Source of the DNA: Hymenobacter telluris
GTDB taxonomy: Bacteria > Bacteroidota > Bacteroidia > Cytophagales > Hymenobacteraceae
Reading direction: 5' to 3'
Assembly (NCBI RefSeq): GCF_017313265.1
Contig: NZ_JAFLQZ010000003.1
Location: forward strand, 248,001-312,000
Length of the DNA stretch: 64,000 bases
The notes under the pieces: generated by a model
The model's database searches: none
What the model saw: the letters and a program-made list of their open reading frames with translations, nothing else
What the model was told of the DNA's origin: nothing
Part shown: positions 1 to 9,142 of the stretch, piece by piece
Layout: every line of letters begins with the position of its first letter
Position numbering within the stretch: position 1 is the first letter of the stretch
Made by a program: the position numbers and the translations under genes

Positions 1-2
1 TC

Positions 3-2798
3 GAAACGCTGCTGGTGGCTTTCATTATGGCCCGGGAGCGGGAAACCGTCGTGTTTCAGGTGGCTTCGGCCGGGGCACTGCTGGCTGGCGTGGGCCTGCT
101 GGTTCTGAACATTTCGCAAATCACGAATTACACGCCCACTGAGCTACACCGCAACGCCTTTTTGCTGCTGCTGGCCGGCTGGTTGGGGGCCGGCTACTAC
201 CGCTTGGTAGAACGCCAAGGGCTACTCGGCCACCCCGATGATACCAGCGGCCAAGAGCTCTACCGAGGCTTCGGGGGCTTGGTTGGGGCGTTGTATTTGG
301 GCGGCGCGGCGCTGCTGATGCAGGCACTATTCGGGGTTTCGAGGCCACCGGTAGCCGGGCTGCTAGGCGGTACGGTAGCAGCAGCCGGAGCTGTTTTCGG
401 AGTGGCCTGGTGGCTGCGTTCCGCCAAAGGGTGGTTTCGCACCATGCACTTGCTGTGTGGCCAGGCATTGCTACTCGTGGCTATTCTGGGGCTGCACAAA
501 CTGGGGCTGGTATGGCCGGCCGTGGCTATGGTGCTGTATCTGGAAAGCCTGCTGCTAGCCGGTGTTTTAGGTTGCAGCAACGAGCTACCCACCTATCGTA
601 CGCTGCTCGTAACGGCGGTACTTAGCGGGGGCTGGCTGCTGCTGGCCACTACCACGCTGGCACTACGCCTCACCGGCCCCGAGCTGCACCGCAACATCCT
701 GCTACTGTTGCTGCCTGCCTTCGGCAGCTCCGTTGCCCTGCACTTGGTGAGTCGTCTGCCGCAGCTGGCTTCATTGCTGTTTGAGCCCAACGACCGGAGC
801 CTACTCACCGGCCTACGGGTGATAACCGGCGTGTTTTACTTAGGGGCGGCGCTGTTGTTTACGCAAGCCCTGTTTGACATCGATATGCCCCCGGTAATGG
901 CCCTGGTTGGGGGCGCAGCGGCCACGGCGGGCGGCCTGTTTGGGCTGGCCTGGTGGATGCGCGGCAGCCCCGGCTGGTTCCGGCCGTTGCATTTGCTGCT
1001 GGGGCAAGTTTTGTTGGCCATAGCCCTGCTGGGTTTGCACGAAGCTGGCCTCTCCTGGCCCGCCACGCTCACGTTGCTCTACCTCGAAACCCTGGCCCTC
1101 ACGCTCCTGCTGGCCCGTTGCCAAGAGTGGCTGGTGTACCGGGTGCTGTTTTATAGCGCAGTAGTGCTGGCGGCGGGTTTGATGCCGCTGGTGTATCGTA
1201 CTAGTTCGGGCTTACTGCCTGACGCGCTGCGTGCCTTGCTGCTAACGGGCGCTGCGCTGGCTACAGTGGGCGCCCAAGGGTTGCTGCACCGCTGGCAGGC
1301 GCCGGTGCTCGATGCCGTGCCGCTCTCCTACAACCCCTTGTACCGGCTGCGGGTGCTGGGCACAGTAGCAGGCCTGCTGTTGCTGGCCGCGGGCGGCCTG
1401 GTGTACGAGCATACCTGGGCGGGTTGGGCATTGGCCGGACTAGGGGCTACTCTGTTGCTGCTCCGCAAACACGTAACCGTGCCGGGGTTGTGGCTGGGAA
1501 TACTGCTGCTGAGTATAGGTTACCACGGCCTGCAATGGAGCCACGTCCTTCCAATTGGCACTTCGTTCCGGCCGGTGGCAATGCTGGTGTACTTGCTGCC
1601 ACTGTTGCTGCTGTCGGGGGCGGGGCTGTTTTGCTCGTGGTGGGAAGGCCAGCAGCAGCATGTGCGCTGGCCGTGGCTGTATCTGCTGGGTTTGCACGCT
1701 ATACTAGCCGTTTGGGTGGCGTTTGCACCGCGCCTCGAAGCCATACCCGTACTGCTCTGGATACTGCTGGCCGTTGTGGCTGCTACCACCGCTCGTACAG
1801 TACGCCAGCGCCTGACCACCGCCGAAGCCTTGGCGCGCCACGGTCACCCCGACCGGTTTCTGCTGCACATCACCTACGCCTTGCTGGCGCTGGCACTGTT
1901 CGGCCACCTCGACTTGCTAGCAGCTCATCCTACCGAGTTGCTGCTGGGCTTGCCTGCCCGGCGGTTTACGGCGGCGGCTCTGGTGCTGGCGCTGGCAGGC
2001 TTTGCAGGGCAGCGCCGCCCCACTACCGAACCGCTGTATCGTTCCACGCAGTACCTACAACCCATTTTGCCAGAGCTAACGCTGCTTTTCTCGGCCTTCA
2101 CCCTGTGGTGGGAAGTAGCCACGGATTGGCAATCCGTACTCTGGATAGCCACGGCCTTGGTACTCACTGTAGGCGGCCAATACCTGCCGTACCGGCTGCG
2201 GCGGCTGCAAGTGTACGGGGTGTTCTTCTTCGGCGCGGCGGTGGTGTGGAGCAGCTACGTGGCCCTGGTATATATCGAGCCGGGCCAGCTCCTGACGGCC
2301 CGCTGGCTGGCCACCGCCGCCACCGTAGGGTTGCTGTTCGTGTATGCCGCCGTAGCTTTCAATAAGCCGCCGCTAGCCCCCGCCGAAGCCTACTGGCCGG
2401 CGTGGCTGGCTCCGCTGGCTGGCCTCGGCCAACTCTCTTTGCCGGTGCTTGTCCCCACGTTGCTCTACCCCTCATTCGTGGCGCTCATGGTGCTGCTGGT
2501 GCAGTCCTTCGACCACTCGGTGCTGACCGTACTGCTGATGCTGGAAGTAATGGCCGCCTTTATCAGTAGCCTGATGCTGCGCCGCCAAGATTTGCGCTAT
2601 GCGTCACTGGTGGGTCTGGTAGCGTGCTTAGCCCGACTGGGTCTTTATGATCTGAAGCAGAGCGGCACCATCACCCGCGCCATTGTCTTCATCCTGATGG
2701 GGCTGCTCTTACTGGCCGTAAATGCGCTGTACGCCCGCTTCAAAGGTCGTTTTGCTACCGCAACAACAGCCAACGAATCGGAAGAACACTTGGAGTAG
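3..2798 (+). CDS. Large polytopic membrane protein, DUF2339-like (5' end outside window)
   Basis: This is a very hydrophobic protein with more than twenty apparent membrane segments over about 930 residues and no catalytic motif that I can recognise. The reading frame is open to the left edge, and the first start-like codon inside the window is a GTG at 15, so the true start probably lies upstream. The C-terminal segment (LRYASLVGLVACLARLGLYD, then a GxLLLxxNxLYxRF-like end) resembles the end of DUF2339 predicted membrane proteins. That assignment is from memory and tentative. Residues about 41-210 and 221-390 (counted from the GTG) are an obvious internal duplication with a period of about 180 residues. 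Shared landmarks are ELHRN, AWW-R---GWFR--HLL-GQ and LYLE. The stop codon is followed at once by a large palindrome shared with the convergent peptidase gene. Function is unknown. Confidence 0.7.
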   Translation, partial: ETLLVAFIMARERETVVFQVASAGALLAGVGLLVLNISQITNYTPTELHRNAFLLLLAGWLGAGYYRLVERQGLLGHPDDTSGQELYRGFGGLVGALYLGGAALLMQALFGVSRPPVAGLLGGTVAAAGAVFGVAWWLRSAKGWFRTMHLLCGQALLLVAILGLHKLGLVWPAVAMVLYLESLLLAGVLGCSNELPTYRTLLVTAVLSGGWLLLATTTLALRLTGPELHRNILLLLLPAFGSSVALHLVSRLPQLASLLFEPNDRSLLTGLRVITGVFYLGAALLFTQALFDIDMPPVMALVGGAAATAGGLFGLAWWMRGSPGWFRPLHLLLGQVLLAIALLGLHEAGLSWPATLTLLYLETLALTLLLARCQEWLVYRVLFYSAVVLAAGLMPLVYRTSSGLLPDALRALLLTGAALATVGAQGLLHRWQAPVLDAVPLSYNPLYRLRVLGTVAGLLLLAAGGLVYEHTWAGWALAGLGATLLLLRKHVTVPGLWLGILLLSIGYHGLQWSHVLPIGTSFRPVAMLVYLLPLLLLSGAGLFCSWWEGQQQHVRWPWLYLLGLHAILAVWVAFAPRLEAIPVLLWILLAVVAATTARTVRQRLTTAEALARHGHPDRFLLHITYALLALALFGHLDLLAAHPTELLLGLPARRFTAAALVLALAGFAGQRRPTTEPLYRSTQYLQPILPELTLLFSAFTLWWEVATDWQSVLWIATALVLTVGGQYLPYRLRRLQVYGVFFFGAAVVWSSYVALVYIEPGQLLTARWLATAATVGLLFVYAAVAFNKPPLAPAEAYWPAWLAPLAGLGQLSLPVLVPTLLYPSFVALMVLLVQSFDHSVLTVLLMLEVMAAFISSLMLRRQDLRYASLVGLVACLARLGLYDLKQSGTITRAIVFILMGLLLLAVNALYARFKGRFATATTANESEEHLE

Positions 2799-2800
2799 TG

Positions 2801-2902
2801 GCCTCACCCCCCGGCCCCCTCTCCCGTGGAGAGGGGGCTGTAGGGCCTCACCCCCCGGCCCCCTCTCCCGTGGAGAGGGGGCCGGGGGGTGAGGCCCTAC
2901 AG
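2801..2902. repeat. CCTCACCCCC-type palindromic repeat, tandem copy plus perfect hairpin
   Basis: A 37-base unit at 2801-2837 is repeated exactly at 2845-2881. The second copy forms a perfect palindrome with what follows: 2838-2868 pairs with 2872-2902 (31 bp arms, 3-base loop CGT). The TAG stop of the convergent peptidase gene lies inside the right arm. A hairpin this strong between two convergent genes could act as a bidirectional transcription stop. The unit (CCTCACCCCC, a variable part, CCCCCTCTCC) belongs to the same family as the element inside pbpC at 41495-41610. Confidence 0.95.
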
Positions 2903-3886
2903 CCCCAAGATGGCCGCGTACACGCCATTCACTACCTCGGCCATGCGCTTGAAATCCAGCGTGTCGATGGTATCGGAGGGGAGGTGGTAGTTGGGGTTGC
3001 GCAGGAACGACGTGTCGTTGATCATCAGGGCTTCGTAGCCGTAGCGCCAGTAGTTGCGGTGGTCGGATAAGCCGGCCAGGCCCATTTCGGCGGGCAGATT
3101 GATGCGCTGCACGTCAATATCGGCCTTGGTTTGCATCAGTTCCTGCACCTGCTGGGTGAAGCGCTCCTGCCCGGTGCGGCCCACGGCTATAATGAAGTTG
3201 CCGGTATTGGGGTAGAGCGCCGCCAGCTGCTCGTTCGGGAAGCGTTGGGAACCGGGCTCGTCGCGGAAGTAGCCAATCATTTCGTAGCACAGCATGGCCC
3301 GCACGGGCACCTTGGCATCGTGCAAGGACTTGGCGTGCACGGCGCTGCCCATGTGCTCGGTGGCGAAATACGGCGGCTCCTCGTTGGGGTACGCCACCAG
3401 TTCCACCCGGTATTTCGGGTTGGAGCCGTGTTGTTGCAGCAGGCGGGCCGTTTCCAGCAGCCCGGCTACCGCGCTGGCATTGTCGTCGGCGCCGGGCTGG
3501 TCGCCGCACACGTCGTAGTGCGCCCCTACCACCAGGCGCGGCGCATCAGGCGGCCCAAACCACACGATGATGTTGCGGTACTGCCGCCCGTCGGCCTTGA
3601 AAGTCTGTTCTTCTACATGGCCGTTTTCCAGCTTCTCGAAAGCACCTTTTATGTAATCGGCGGCTTGGTTGAGCGACTTGAGGTTGCGGTAGTGGCGGGC
3701 GGGTTGCAGCGTGGTCAGGAACTCGACATCGGCGTGCAACTGCTTGGCATCGGCTTTCATGGCAGAACGAGTATGGGAGGAAACAACGGGAGTAGTGGCG
3801 CTCCGAGACGAGCCGGTTTGCTCGCAGGCACCGGCCCCGAACGCAGTAAGCAACAGGCCCCAGGCTAAGCTTCTAAAACAGCACAT
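2897..3886 (-). CDS. M28-family zinc aminopeptidase lipoprotein
   Basis: This is a predicted exported peptidase that removes residues from peptides using a di-zinc centre, as established for family M28. The ATG at 3886 is chosen because it gives a compact lipoprotein signal (short Arg-containing start, hydrophobic core, lipobox AGAC with Cys21). An in-frame start 13 codons upstream would add a Cys/Pro-rich leader. The M28 ligand pattern is visible: GAHYDV (His123, Asp125), GADDNAS (Asp134/135), NEEPP (Glu169/170), CYEMIGY (Glu202) and a C-terminal His near 301 in NYHLPSDT. Length is about 329 residues, normal for a single-domain M28 enzyme. It is divergent from proB with about 77 bases between starts. 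Its stop codon sits inside the palindrome at 2838-2902. The substrate is unknown. Confidence 0.9.
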   Translation of the reverse strand: MCCFRSLAWGLLLTAFGAGACEQTGSSRSATTPVVSSHTRSAMKADAKQLHADVEFLTTLQPARHYRNLKSLNQAADYIKGAFEKLENGHVEEQTFKADGRQYRNIIVWFGPPDAPRLVVGAHYDVCGDQPGADDNASAVAGLLETARLLQQHGSNPKYRVELVAYPNEEPPYFATEHMGSAVHAKSLHDAKVPVRAMLCYEMIGYFRDEPGSQRFPNEQLAALYPNTGNFIIAVGRTGQERFTQQVQELMQTKADIDVQRINLPAEMGLAGLSDHRNYWRYGYEALMINDTSFLRNPNYHLPSDTIDTLDFKRMAEVVNGVYAAILGL

Positions 3887-3963
3887 AAGCAGGTAACACG
3901 GACATCTTGCAGGCAGTCGTTGCATTCTGTGCCTACCTTAACAGCGCAGAAACCTCCTGTAAT

Positions 3964-5055
3964 ATGGCGCTTCCTTACCAGAGAATCATCGTTAAAATCG
4001 GTTCCAACGTCCTCACCCAGGAAAACGGCCTCCCCGACCAAGCCCGCATTCAGCACTTGGTCGACCAGATTGCCGCGCTCAAAAAAGTGGGCAAGGAGGT
4101 AATTGTGGTGTCATCGGGGGCGGTGGCGGCGGGGCGGAGCCTGGTGCAGGTGTCCGACAAAGCCGATGCCGTGAGCAACCGCCAGCTGCTGGCCGCCGTG
4201 GGCCAGGTGAAACTACTGGCCACCTACGCCGCGCTGTTCGGGCAGCACGAACTGGTGTGCGCGCAGGTGCTCGTAACCAAAGAAGACTTCCGCGACCGGC
4301 AGCATTACCTGAACATGCAAAACTGCTTTCAGGCGCTGCTCCAGAACAACATCATCCCGGTGGTCAACGAGAATGACGTCATTTCCGTGACCGAGCTGAT
4401 GTTCACCGACAACGACGAGCTAGCCGGCCTGGTAGCCTCCATGCTGGATGCCGACGCGCTCCTCATCCTCAGCAACGTGGACGGCATCTACGACGGTGAC
4501 CCGAAAGCGCCCGGTGCCCAGCTGATTCCCGTCATCGAGCCCGGCACCACCAGTTTCTCCAGCTTCGTAACCACCCAACGCTCCCAGTTTGGGCGCGGCG
4601 GCATGATTACCAAGTGCCACATGGCCCATAAGGTGGCGCAATTGGGCATTGCCGTACACATTGCCAACGGCAAAACCGAAAACATCCTGCCGCGCATTCT
4701 GAGCGAAAACGTGGTCAGCACCCGGTTTGTAGCCAACCGCACCGCGTCGCGCAAAAAGAAGTGGCTGGCCCACGCCGAACCGGCGGCCAAAGGCGCGGTG
4801 CAGCTTAATGCCGGCGCCAAAGCCGCCCTCACCACGCCCGGCAAAGCCGTTAGCCTGCTGCCCGTGGGGGTGCTGGGCATCGTGGGCACGTTCCAGAAAG
4901 GCGACATCATCAAGCTGCTCGACGAAGCCGGCAAAACCATCGGCCTGGGTGTTGCGGAATACGGCGCCGACAAAGCCCTGGAGCGCCTCGGCCTGCAACA
5001 CCAGAAACCCCTCGTACACTACGATTATCTGTTCCTGAGCACCGCAATCAGCTAG
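3964..5055 (+). CDS. proB: Glutamate 5-kinase (proline biosynthesis, first step)
   Basis: This enzyme phosphorylates glutamate to gamma-glutamyl phosphate using ATP in the cytoplasm. The start at 3964 (MALPYQRIIVKIGSN) places the amino-acid-kinase motif KIGSNVLT close to the N-terminus as usual, so the 19-codon upstream extension is rejected. VVSSGAVAAG, the substrate-loop region NENDVIS, the LLILSNVDGIYDGDP segment and GRGGMITK are all typical of ProB. Residues about 270-363 form the C-terminal PUA domain found in long-form enzymes. Length of 363 residues matches that form. proA follows in the same direction, but a 36-bp palindrome lies in the 183-base gap. In E. coli, ProB is feedback-inhibited by proline; nothing here shows whether that holds. 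Confidence 0.97.
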   Translation: MALPYQRIIVKIGSNVLTQENGLPDQARIQHLVDQIAALKKVGKEVIVVSSGAVAAGRSLVQVSDKADAVSNRQLLAAVGQVKLLATYAALFGQHELVCAQVLVTKEDFRDRQHYLNMQNCFQALLQNNIIPVVNENDVISVTELMFTDNDELAGLVASMLDADALLILSNVDGIYDGDPKAPGAQLIPVIEPGTTSFSSFVTTQRSQFGRGGMITKCHMAHKVAQLGIAVHIANGKTENILPRILSENVVSTRFVANRTASRKKKWLAHAEPAAKGAVQLNAGAKAALTTPGKAVSLLPVGVLGIVGTFQKGDIIKLLDEAGKTIGLGVAEYGADKALERLGLQHQKPLVHYDYLFLSTAIS

Positions 5056-5084
5056 GGTATGGATGAAACAATCGATAAAAGGCC

Positions 5085-5177
5085 GTCATGCTGAGCTTGC
5101 CGAAGCATCTTGCGTGCTGACGCCAGATTAGTAACCCAACATCAGCACGCGAGATGCTTCGGCAAGCTCAGCATGAC
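5085..5177. repeat. GTCATGCTGAGC-family palindrome between proB and proA
   Basis: The arms 5085-5120 and 5142-5177 are 36 bases each and differ at one position, with a 21-base loop. The same family recurs as diverged copies at 45511-45638, 54323-54420 and 61579-61683, and as a lone half-arm at 50880-50896. The right arm is open in the proA frame, so a naive start at 5110 would translate it. The proA family alignment argues for the start at 5239 instead. Confidence 0.95.
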
Positions 5178-5238
5178 GTTCTGGTTATTATCTAGATTAC
5201 TAACCTCGCTATTGCAGCTTCTTCCACATTTTCTCGCC

Positions 5239-6489
5239 ATGGATTTACAAGCCAGCTTCCAAGCCACCCAGGTAGCCAGCCGCACCCTCGGCCTGCTCGC
5301 GCCGGCCAAGGTGAATGCGCTTCTGCTCGATTTAGCCGGCGCCATCCTTGCCAAAACGCCGTTTTTGCTCAGCGAAAACGCGAAAGACCTGGCCCGCATG
5401 GCGCCCGACAACCCCAACTACGACCGGCTGCAACTCACGACTGCTCGTTTGGAAGGTATTGCCCGAGACATGGAAAGCATAGCGGCTTTGCCCTCGCCGC
5501 TGGGCACGGTGCTGCTGGAAAAGGAGATGCCCAACGGCTTGCACATTTCCAAACTGCGGGTGCCGCTCGGCGTGGTAGGCATCATCTACGAGGCCCGCCC
5601 CAACGTGACCTTCGACGTGGTGGCGCTGTGCCTGAAAACCGGCAACGCCTGCCTGCTGAAAGGCGGCTCCGATGCCAGCTCTTCCAACGAGGCCATCATT
5701 TCCGTTATTCACGAGGTGCTATGCCGCCACGACCTGCTGCCCCACTGCGCCACCCTGCTCCCCCCCGACCGCCAAGCCACCGAAGCCCTGCTTCAGGCTG
5801 TAGGATATGTTGATGTGCTAATTCCACGGGGCAGCCAGGGCCTGATTGACTATGTGCGCAAGCATGCCAAAGTACCCGTCATTGAAACCGGCGCGGGCAT
5901 TGTGCACACCTACTTCGACGAAACCGCCGACCTGGCCAAAGGCCGCGCCATTGTGGCCAATGCCAAAACCCGGCGCGTGAGTGTCTGCAACTCCCTGGAC
6001 TGCCTGCTGCTCCACGAAGCCCGCCTGATTGACCTGCCTGCCTTGGCCGCGCCTCTGGCGCAAGCCGGCGTCACTCTCTACGCCGACGAGCCCGCCTATG
6101 CCGCCCTGCGTGGACTTTACCCCAGCCAGTTGCTACAACCCGCCGAGCCCGAGCACTTCGGCACCGAGTTTTTGTCGCTGAAAATGGCCATCAAAACCGT
6201 GGCCGGCCTCGATGAAGCCCTGGCCCATATTGCCGCCCACAGCTCCAAACACAGCGAAGCCATTATTTCCGAAAACGCCGCCCATATCGAGCAGTTCCTG
6301 AACAGTGTGGATGCCGCCGCTGTGTACGCCAACACCTCCACCGCCTTCACCGACGGCGGCCAGTTTGGCCTAGGTGCCGAAATTGGCATCAGCACCCAGA
6401 AGCTGCACGCCCGCGGCCCCATGGGCCTGGAGGAGCTTACCAGCTACAAGTGGCTGGTTCGCGGCAACGGACAGGTACGGTCAGTATAG
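5239..6489 (+). CDS. proA: Gamma-glutamyl phosphate reductase (proline biosynthesis, second step)
   Basis: ProA reduces gamma-glutamyl phosphate to glutamate semialdehyde with NADPH, directly after ProB. The start at 5239 ([17 protein letters not shown]) gives 416 residues, the normal family length. An in-frame extension back to 5110 would translate the palindrome arm and is not credible. Visible family signatures are [28 protein letters not shown], the active-site region [11 protein letters not shown] with the probable catalytic Cys250, and the C-terminal [17 protein letters not shown]. It ends in front of a strong bidirectional terminator. Confidence 0.97.
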   Translation: MDLQASFQATQVASRTLGLLAPAKVNALLLDLAGAILAKTPFLLSENAKDLARMAPDNPNYDRLQLTTARLEGIARDMESIAALPSPLGTVLLEKEMPNGLHISKLRVPLGVVGIIYEARPNVTFDVVALCLKTGNACLLKGGSDASSSNEAIISVIHEVLCRHDLLPHCATLLPPDRQATEALLQAVGYVDVLIPRGSQGLIDYVRKHAKVPVIETGAGIVHTYFDETADLAKGRAIVANAKTRRVSVCNSLDCLLLHEARLIDLPALAAPLAQAGVTLYADEPAYAALRGLYPSQLLQPAEPEHFGTEFLSLKMAIKTVAGLDEALAHIAAHSSKHSEAIISENAAHIEQFLNSVDAAAVYANTSTAFTDGGQFGLGAEIGISTQKLHARGPMGLEELTSYKWLVRGNGQVRSV

Positions 6490-6528
6490 AGCCCGTTTGC
6501 TGCCACGTATTTCAATACCCCACAAACA

Positions 6529-6557
6529 AAAACAGGCGGCCACTGGCCGCCTGTTTT
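6529..6557. terminator. Bidirectional rho-independent terminator
   Basis: A perfect 12-bp stem (6529-6540 with 6546-6557) has a 5-base loop. It carries AAAA on the left and TTTT on the right, so it reads as a terminator on both strands. It separates proA from the convergent DUF3823 gene. Confidence 0.9.
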
Positions 6558-6576
6558 GCTGAATGCTGAGTGCTAG

Positions 6577-7242
6577 TTAGAGTACTATTTTCTGCACCGG
6601 TGAGTAATACAGTTCACCCACGCCCTGCGTCCGCACTCCAATACGCACATAGCATACACTACGCACGTTAGAGGGCAGCGTATAAGAGAAGCTAAGTGGC
6701 TGGCTCAGGTTGCCCAACGCTGCACCGGTTTTAGCTTGCTGACCCACAAGGCTGTTGTTGGTATCTACGAACTGCGTGGTATTCACGAATAGCGTCACCG
6801 ATTCGATATTGCGGCCGGCCGTGGCCTGGCTCACTTGGCAGCTGGCCGTTATAACATTGCCCGATTTGTTGAACGTAACGTTGCGCACTACATAGTAGGG
6901 CTGCACCGGCACATCCACAATAGTGTTGCCGCGCACCTCCACCGTGATACTATCCGTGTTGTTCATCCAGGGGCCATTGTCGCGCAGGCGCGTCAGCTTG
7001 TAGGTGCCATCAAACAGCGAAGCCGAGAAGCTGCCATCCTGGGCCACATTCAGCGGAATCTTGTTGAAGAAGGCGTAGCCCCGCTGCCACAGTTCCAGCT
7101 GCACACCTTGCGTGCGCACGCCCACGGCTTCATCCTGATAGATTACCCGGCCGGTCAGCTGCGACTTTGGCGGATCGAAGTTGTCTGTTTCGCAGCCTGC
7201 CAAAAGGAACAGACCAGCCAGAAGAGTTAGTAGTTGTTTCAT
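6577..7242 (-). CDS. DUF3823-type surface lipoprotein, third gene of a Sus-like operon
   Basis: This predicted exported lipoprotein of 221 residues starts with a classical signal (MKQLLTLLAGLFLLAGCE, lipobox LAGC, Cys17). The start at 7242 is preferred because the signal peptide begins there; 20 further upstream codons overlap the end of the SusD gene. The mature part looks like a carboxypeptidase-regulatory-like beta fold (LTGRVIYQDEAVGV, then DGSFSASLFDGTYKL near residues 65-90) followed by a second all-beta part. DUF3823 proteins commonly sit beside SusC/SusD genes and are thought to be surface glycan-binding or accessory lipoproteins (family knowledge from memory). It begins about 10 bases after the SusD stop, so translation is probably coupled. 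Confidence 0.8.
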   Translation of the reverse strand: MKQLLTLLAGLFLLAGCETDNFDPPKSQLTGRVIYQDEAVGVRTQGVQLELWQRGYAFFNKIPLNVAQDGSFSASLFDGTYKLTRLRDNGPWMNNTDSITVEVRGNTIVDVPVQPYYVVRNVTFNKSGNVITASCQVSQATAGRNIESVTLFVNTTQFVDTNNSLVGQQAKTGAALGNLSQPLSFSYTLPSNVRSVCYVRIGVRTQGVGELYYSPVQKIVL

Positions 7243-7252
7243 GAGTGGAAGG

Positions 7253-9121
7253 CTATTCGAAAGGATTGCGAACAATCTTGGGGTTGTTGTTGAGGATACC
7301 ATTCCCGATGAAGGTGTAGTAGTTAAGCAGCCGGAAGTTGCGCGGGGTCCGGAAACGCGGTGCCACTTTCCGGTCGAACACGTACTTGCCGTTTTGGGGG
7401 CTACCGGGGCGCACTACCCGATATGGGTAGAGCACATAAGCTACAGCGTTGTAGTTGTTGGCATTACCATCCCAAATCTGGTGCGCAATGCGCCAGCGTT
7501 TCACGTCCCATACCCGGTGGTCTTCAAAAGCCAGCTCCACGCGGCGCTCATTTTGCAGGCGCGCCAGCGTGAGGGTGGTGAGGCTGTTGGCCGGGAAGCC
7601 CGCCCGCTCCCGCACCCGGTTCACATAGGTTAGCGCCTCGGTGGTATTGCCCAGCTCGAAGGCTGCTTCACTGGCATTGAGCAATACTTCGCCCAATCGG
7701 AAACGTACCCACCAAATGTCGCTACGGATACCCCGGGTGCTGGATCCACCCGCTGGATCGAGGTACTTGCGGATGTAGAAGCCGCTGTTTGATACTTCGG
7801 GCTGGTTGGCTATTGGCCCCGAGGTGCCAGTTAGCAATCCATTGTCACCATTGGGGAAAGGCGTTCCGCCATACACGCTACCCAAGCCTCCCTCAATCGT
7901 CTGGTACGCGTTGTTTGCCGAGTTCCAGACTTTTACTCCCGCCTGTAGCTGCACTTCCTGCCCTTTGAAGGTGGTGCCGGGGTAGATGATGGTACCGTAC
8001 AAGCGGGCATCCTTCCCTGCGAAGGGCTCATTCAGGGTGTTGTAATAAATGTAGTCGGTGTCCGTGGCGTTGCGGGTGGCAATCTGGCTGGGCGTACCGT
8101 TGTAGTTTTCGTACGCCTCCACCAGATTCAGGATCGGGGACAGGGCCGACGACCCGAGGTTGTCCTCACGGATACCACGCGGGATGTTGTCGTAGCTGAA
8201 GTAGTGCCGACGGTCTTTGGCGGTCAGGAAGTCTTTGGCCATAATTACCTCGGGGTTGTTGGTTTTCTTGGTCAGCGCCTCGAAGAAATTCTCCCCCAGG
8301 TTCGGATTTACCCGGTACAGCGAGTAAGGCCCGGTCATTACTTCTTTGGCCGCGTCTAAGGCCTTCTGGTAGTAGGACGCAGCCCGGCTGGCCGGAATAC
8401 CTACCTCACCGCCCGCCGTCTGAATATTCAGGCCCGACTGGGCATTGTATTTGGCCAAGGAACCGGCGTAGAGCATAGCGCGGCTCTTGAGAGCCATAGC
8501 CGTGTAGCGGTTGGCGCGCGTGTTGCTCCCGTTGTTACCCAGCGTGGCCTTTATTTCGTCCAACTCATTAGCAATGAAGTCATAGGCGTCACTTTCCTTG
8601 CTGCGGGCCACTTGTAGCGGCGTGGTGTCGCCGCTGAAGTCGTAAATCAGCTGGGTGGTTACCAGCGGCACGCCGCCGTAACGCTTAGTCAGCTCGAAAT
8701 ACACATAGGCCCGCAGAAACCGCAGCTCCGACTTGAACTGCGTTTTCTGGTCATTGGAAAGGCTGGTACTCAGCTTGTCGATGTTTTCCAGCGCAAGGTT
8801 GATGTCGCGCACGAGGCCATAGTCCCAGTAGCTCCACCGGAAGGCATCGAAGGTGAACTGGTCGTTGGGGCCGTTGCCGTTGCCCGACCACATGGCCTCA
8901 TCGTAAGCGGCGTACTGGTCCCAACCGCCGTCAATCTGGGTATGCGAGGGCAGCCGGTCGTAGTAGTTGGCCAGCACCCCGGTAATCAGCACCGGGTCGT
9001 TCCAGAGCTGGGAGTCAACGATAATATTAGGTGGATTGCGTTCCAGAAAATCCTTTTCGCAAGCTGAGAGGCCCGTTAGCAGACCAGCCCCTACCACCAA
9101 GGTTTTAAATGAGAATTTCAT
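7253..9121 (-). CDS. SusD/RagB-family outer-membrane nutrient-binding lipoprotein
   Basis: SusD-like proteins sit on the cell surface and deliver ligands to their SusC partner. The 622-residue protein starts with a lipoprotein signal (MKFSFKTLVVGAG, lipobox LSAC, Cys21). It carries the typical N-terminal LERNPPN motif and TPR-like helices, including FLRAYVYFELTKRYGGVPLV near residue 133. The C-terminal RagB/SusD part includes LGEVLLNASEAAFELGNT, NRVRERAG, RRVELAFEDHRVWDVKRW. The ligand cannot be read from the sequence. It follows the SusC gene by 21 bases and precedes the DUF3823 gene by 10 bases, forming one minus-strand operon. Confidence 0.95.
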   Translation of the reverse strand: MKFSFKTLVVGAGLLTGLSACEKDFLERNPPNIIVDSQLWNDPVLITGVLANYYDRLPSHTQIDGGWDQYAAYDEAMWSGNGNGPNDQFTFDAFRWSYWDYGLVRDINLALENIDKLSTSLSNDQKTQFKSELRFLRAYVYFELTKRYGGVPLVTTQLIYDFSGDTTPLQVARSKESDAYDFIANELDEIKATLGNNGSNTRANRYTAMALKSRAMLYAGSLAKYNAQSGLNIQTAGGEVGIPASRAASYYQKALDAAKEVMTGPYSLYRVNPNLGENFFEALTKKTNNPEVIMAKDFLTAKDRRHYFSYDNIPRGIREDNLGSSALSPILNLVEAYENYNGTPSQIATRNATDTDYIYYNTLNEPFAGKDARLYGTIIYPGTTFKGQEVQLQAGVKVWNSANNAYQTIEGGLGSVYGGTPFPNGDNGLLTGTSGPIANQPEVSNSGFYIRKYLDPAGGSSTRGIRSDIWWVRFRLGEVLLNASEAAFELGNTTEALTYVNRVRERAGFPANSLTTLTLARLQNERRVELAFEDHRVWDVKRWRIAHQIWDGNANNYNAVAYVLYPYRVVRPGSPQNGKYVFDRKVAPRFRTPRNFRLLNYYTFIGNGILNNNPKIVRNPFE

Positions 9122-9142
9122 GAGTAAGCGGGTGGATGGCGT

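Noticed and set aside
1424..2365. Plus-strand 313-codon frame inside the large membrane protein
   Set aside because: It is an alternate frame of the same GC-rich gene with Arg/Ala/Pro-rich composition and no hydrophobic pattern, a typical shadow.
2801..2902. Possible CRISPR or tandem-repeat array at the left palindrome
   Set aside because: There are only two direct copies, no regular spacers, and the sequence is a self-complementary hairpin. No cas genes are in the window.
5110..5238. N-terminal extension of proA through the palindrome
   Set aside because: The family length and alignment fit the start at 5239, and the extension is composed of the repeat arm plus a Leu-rich tail.
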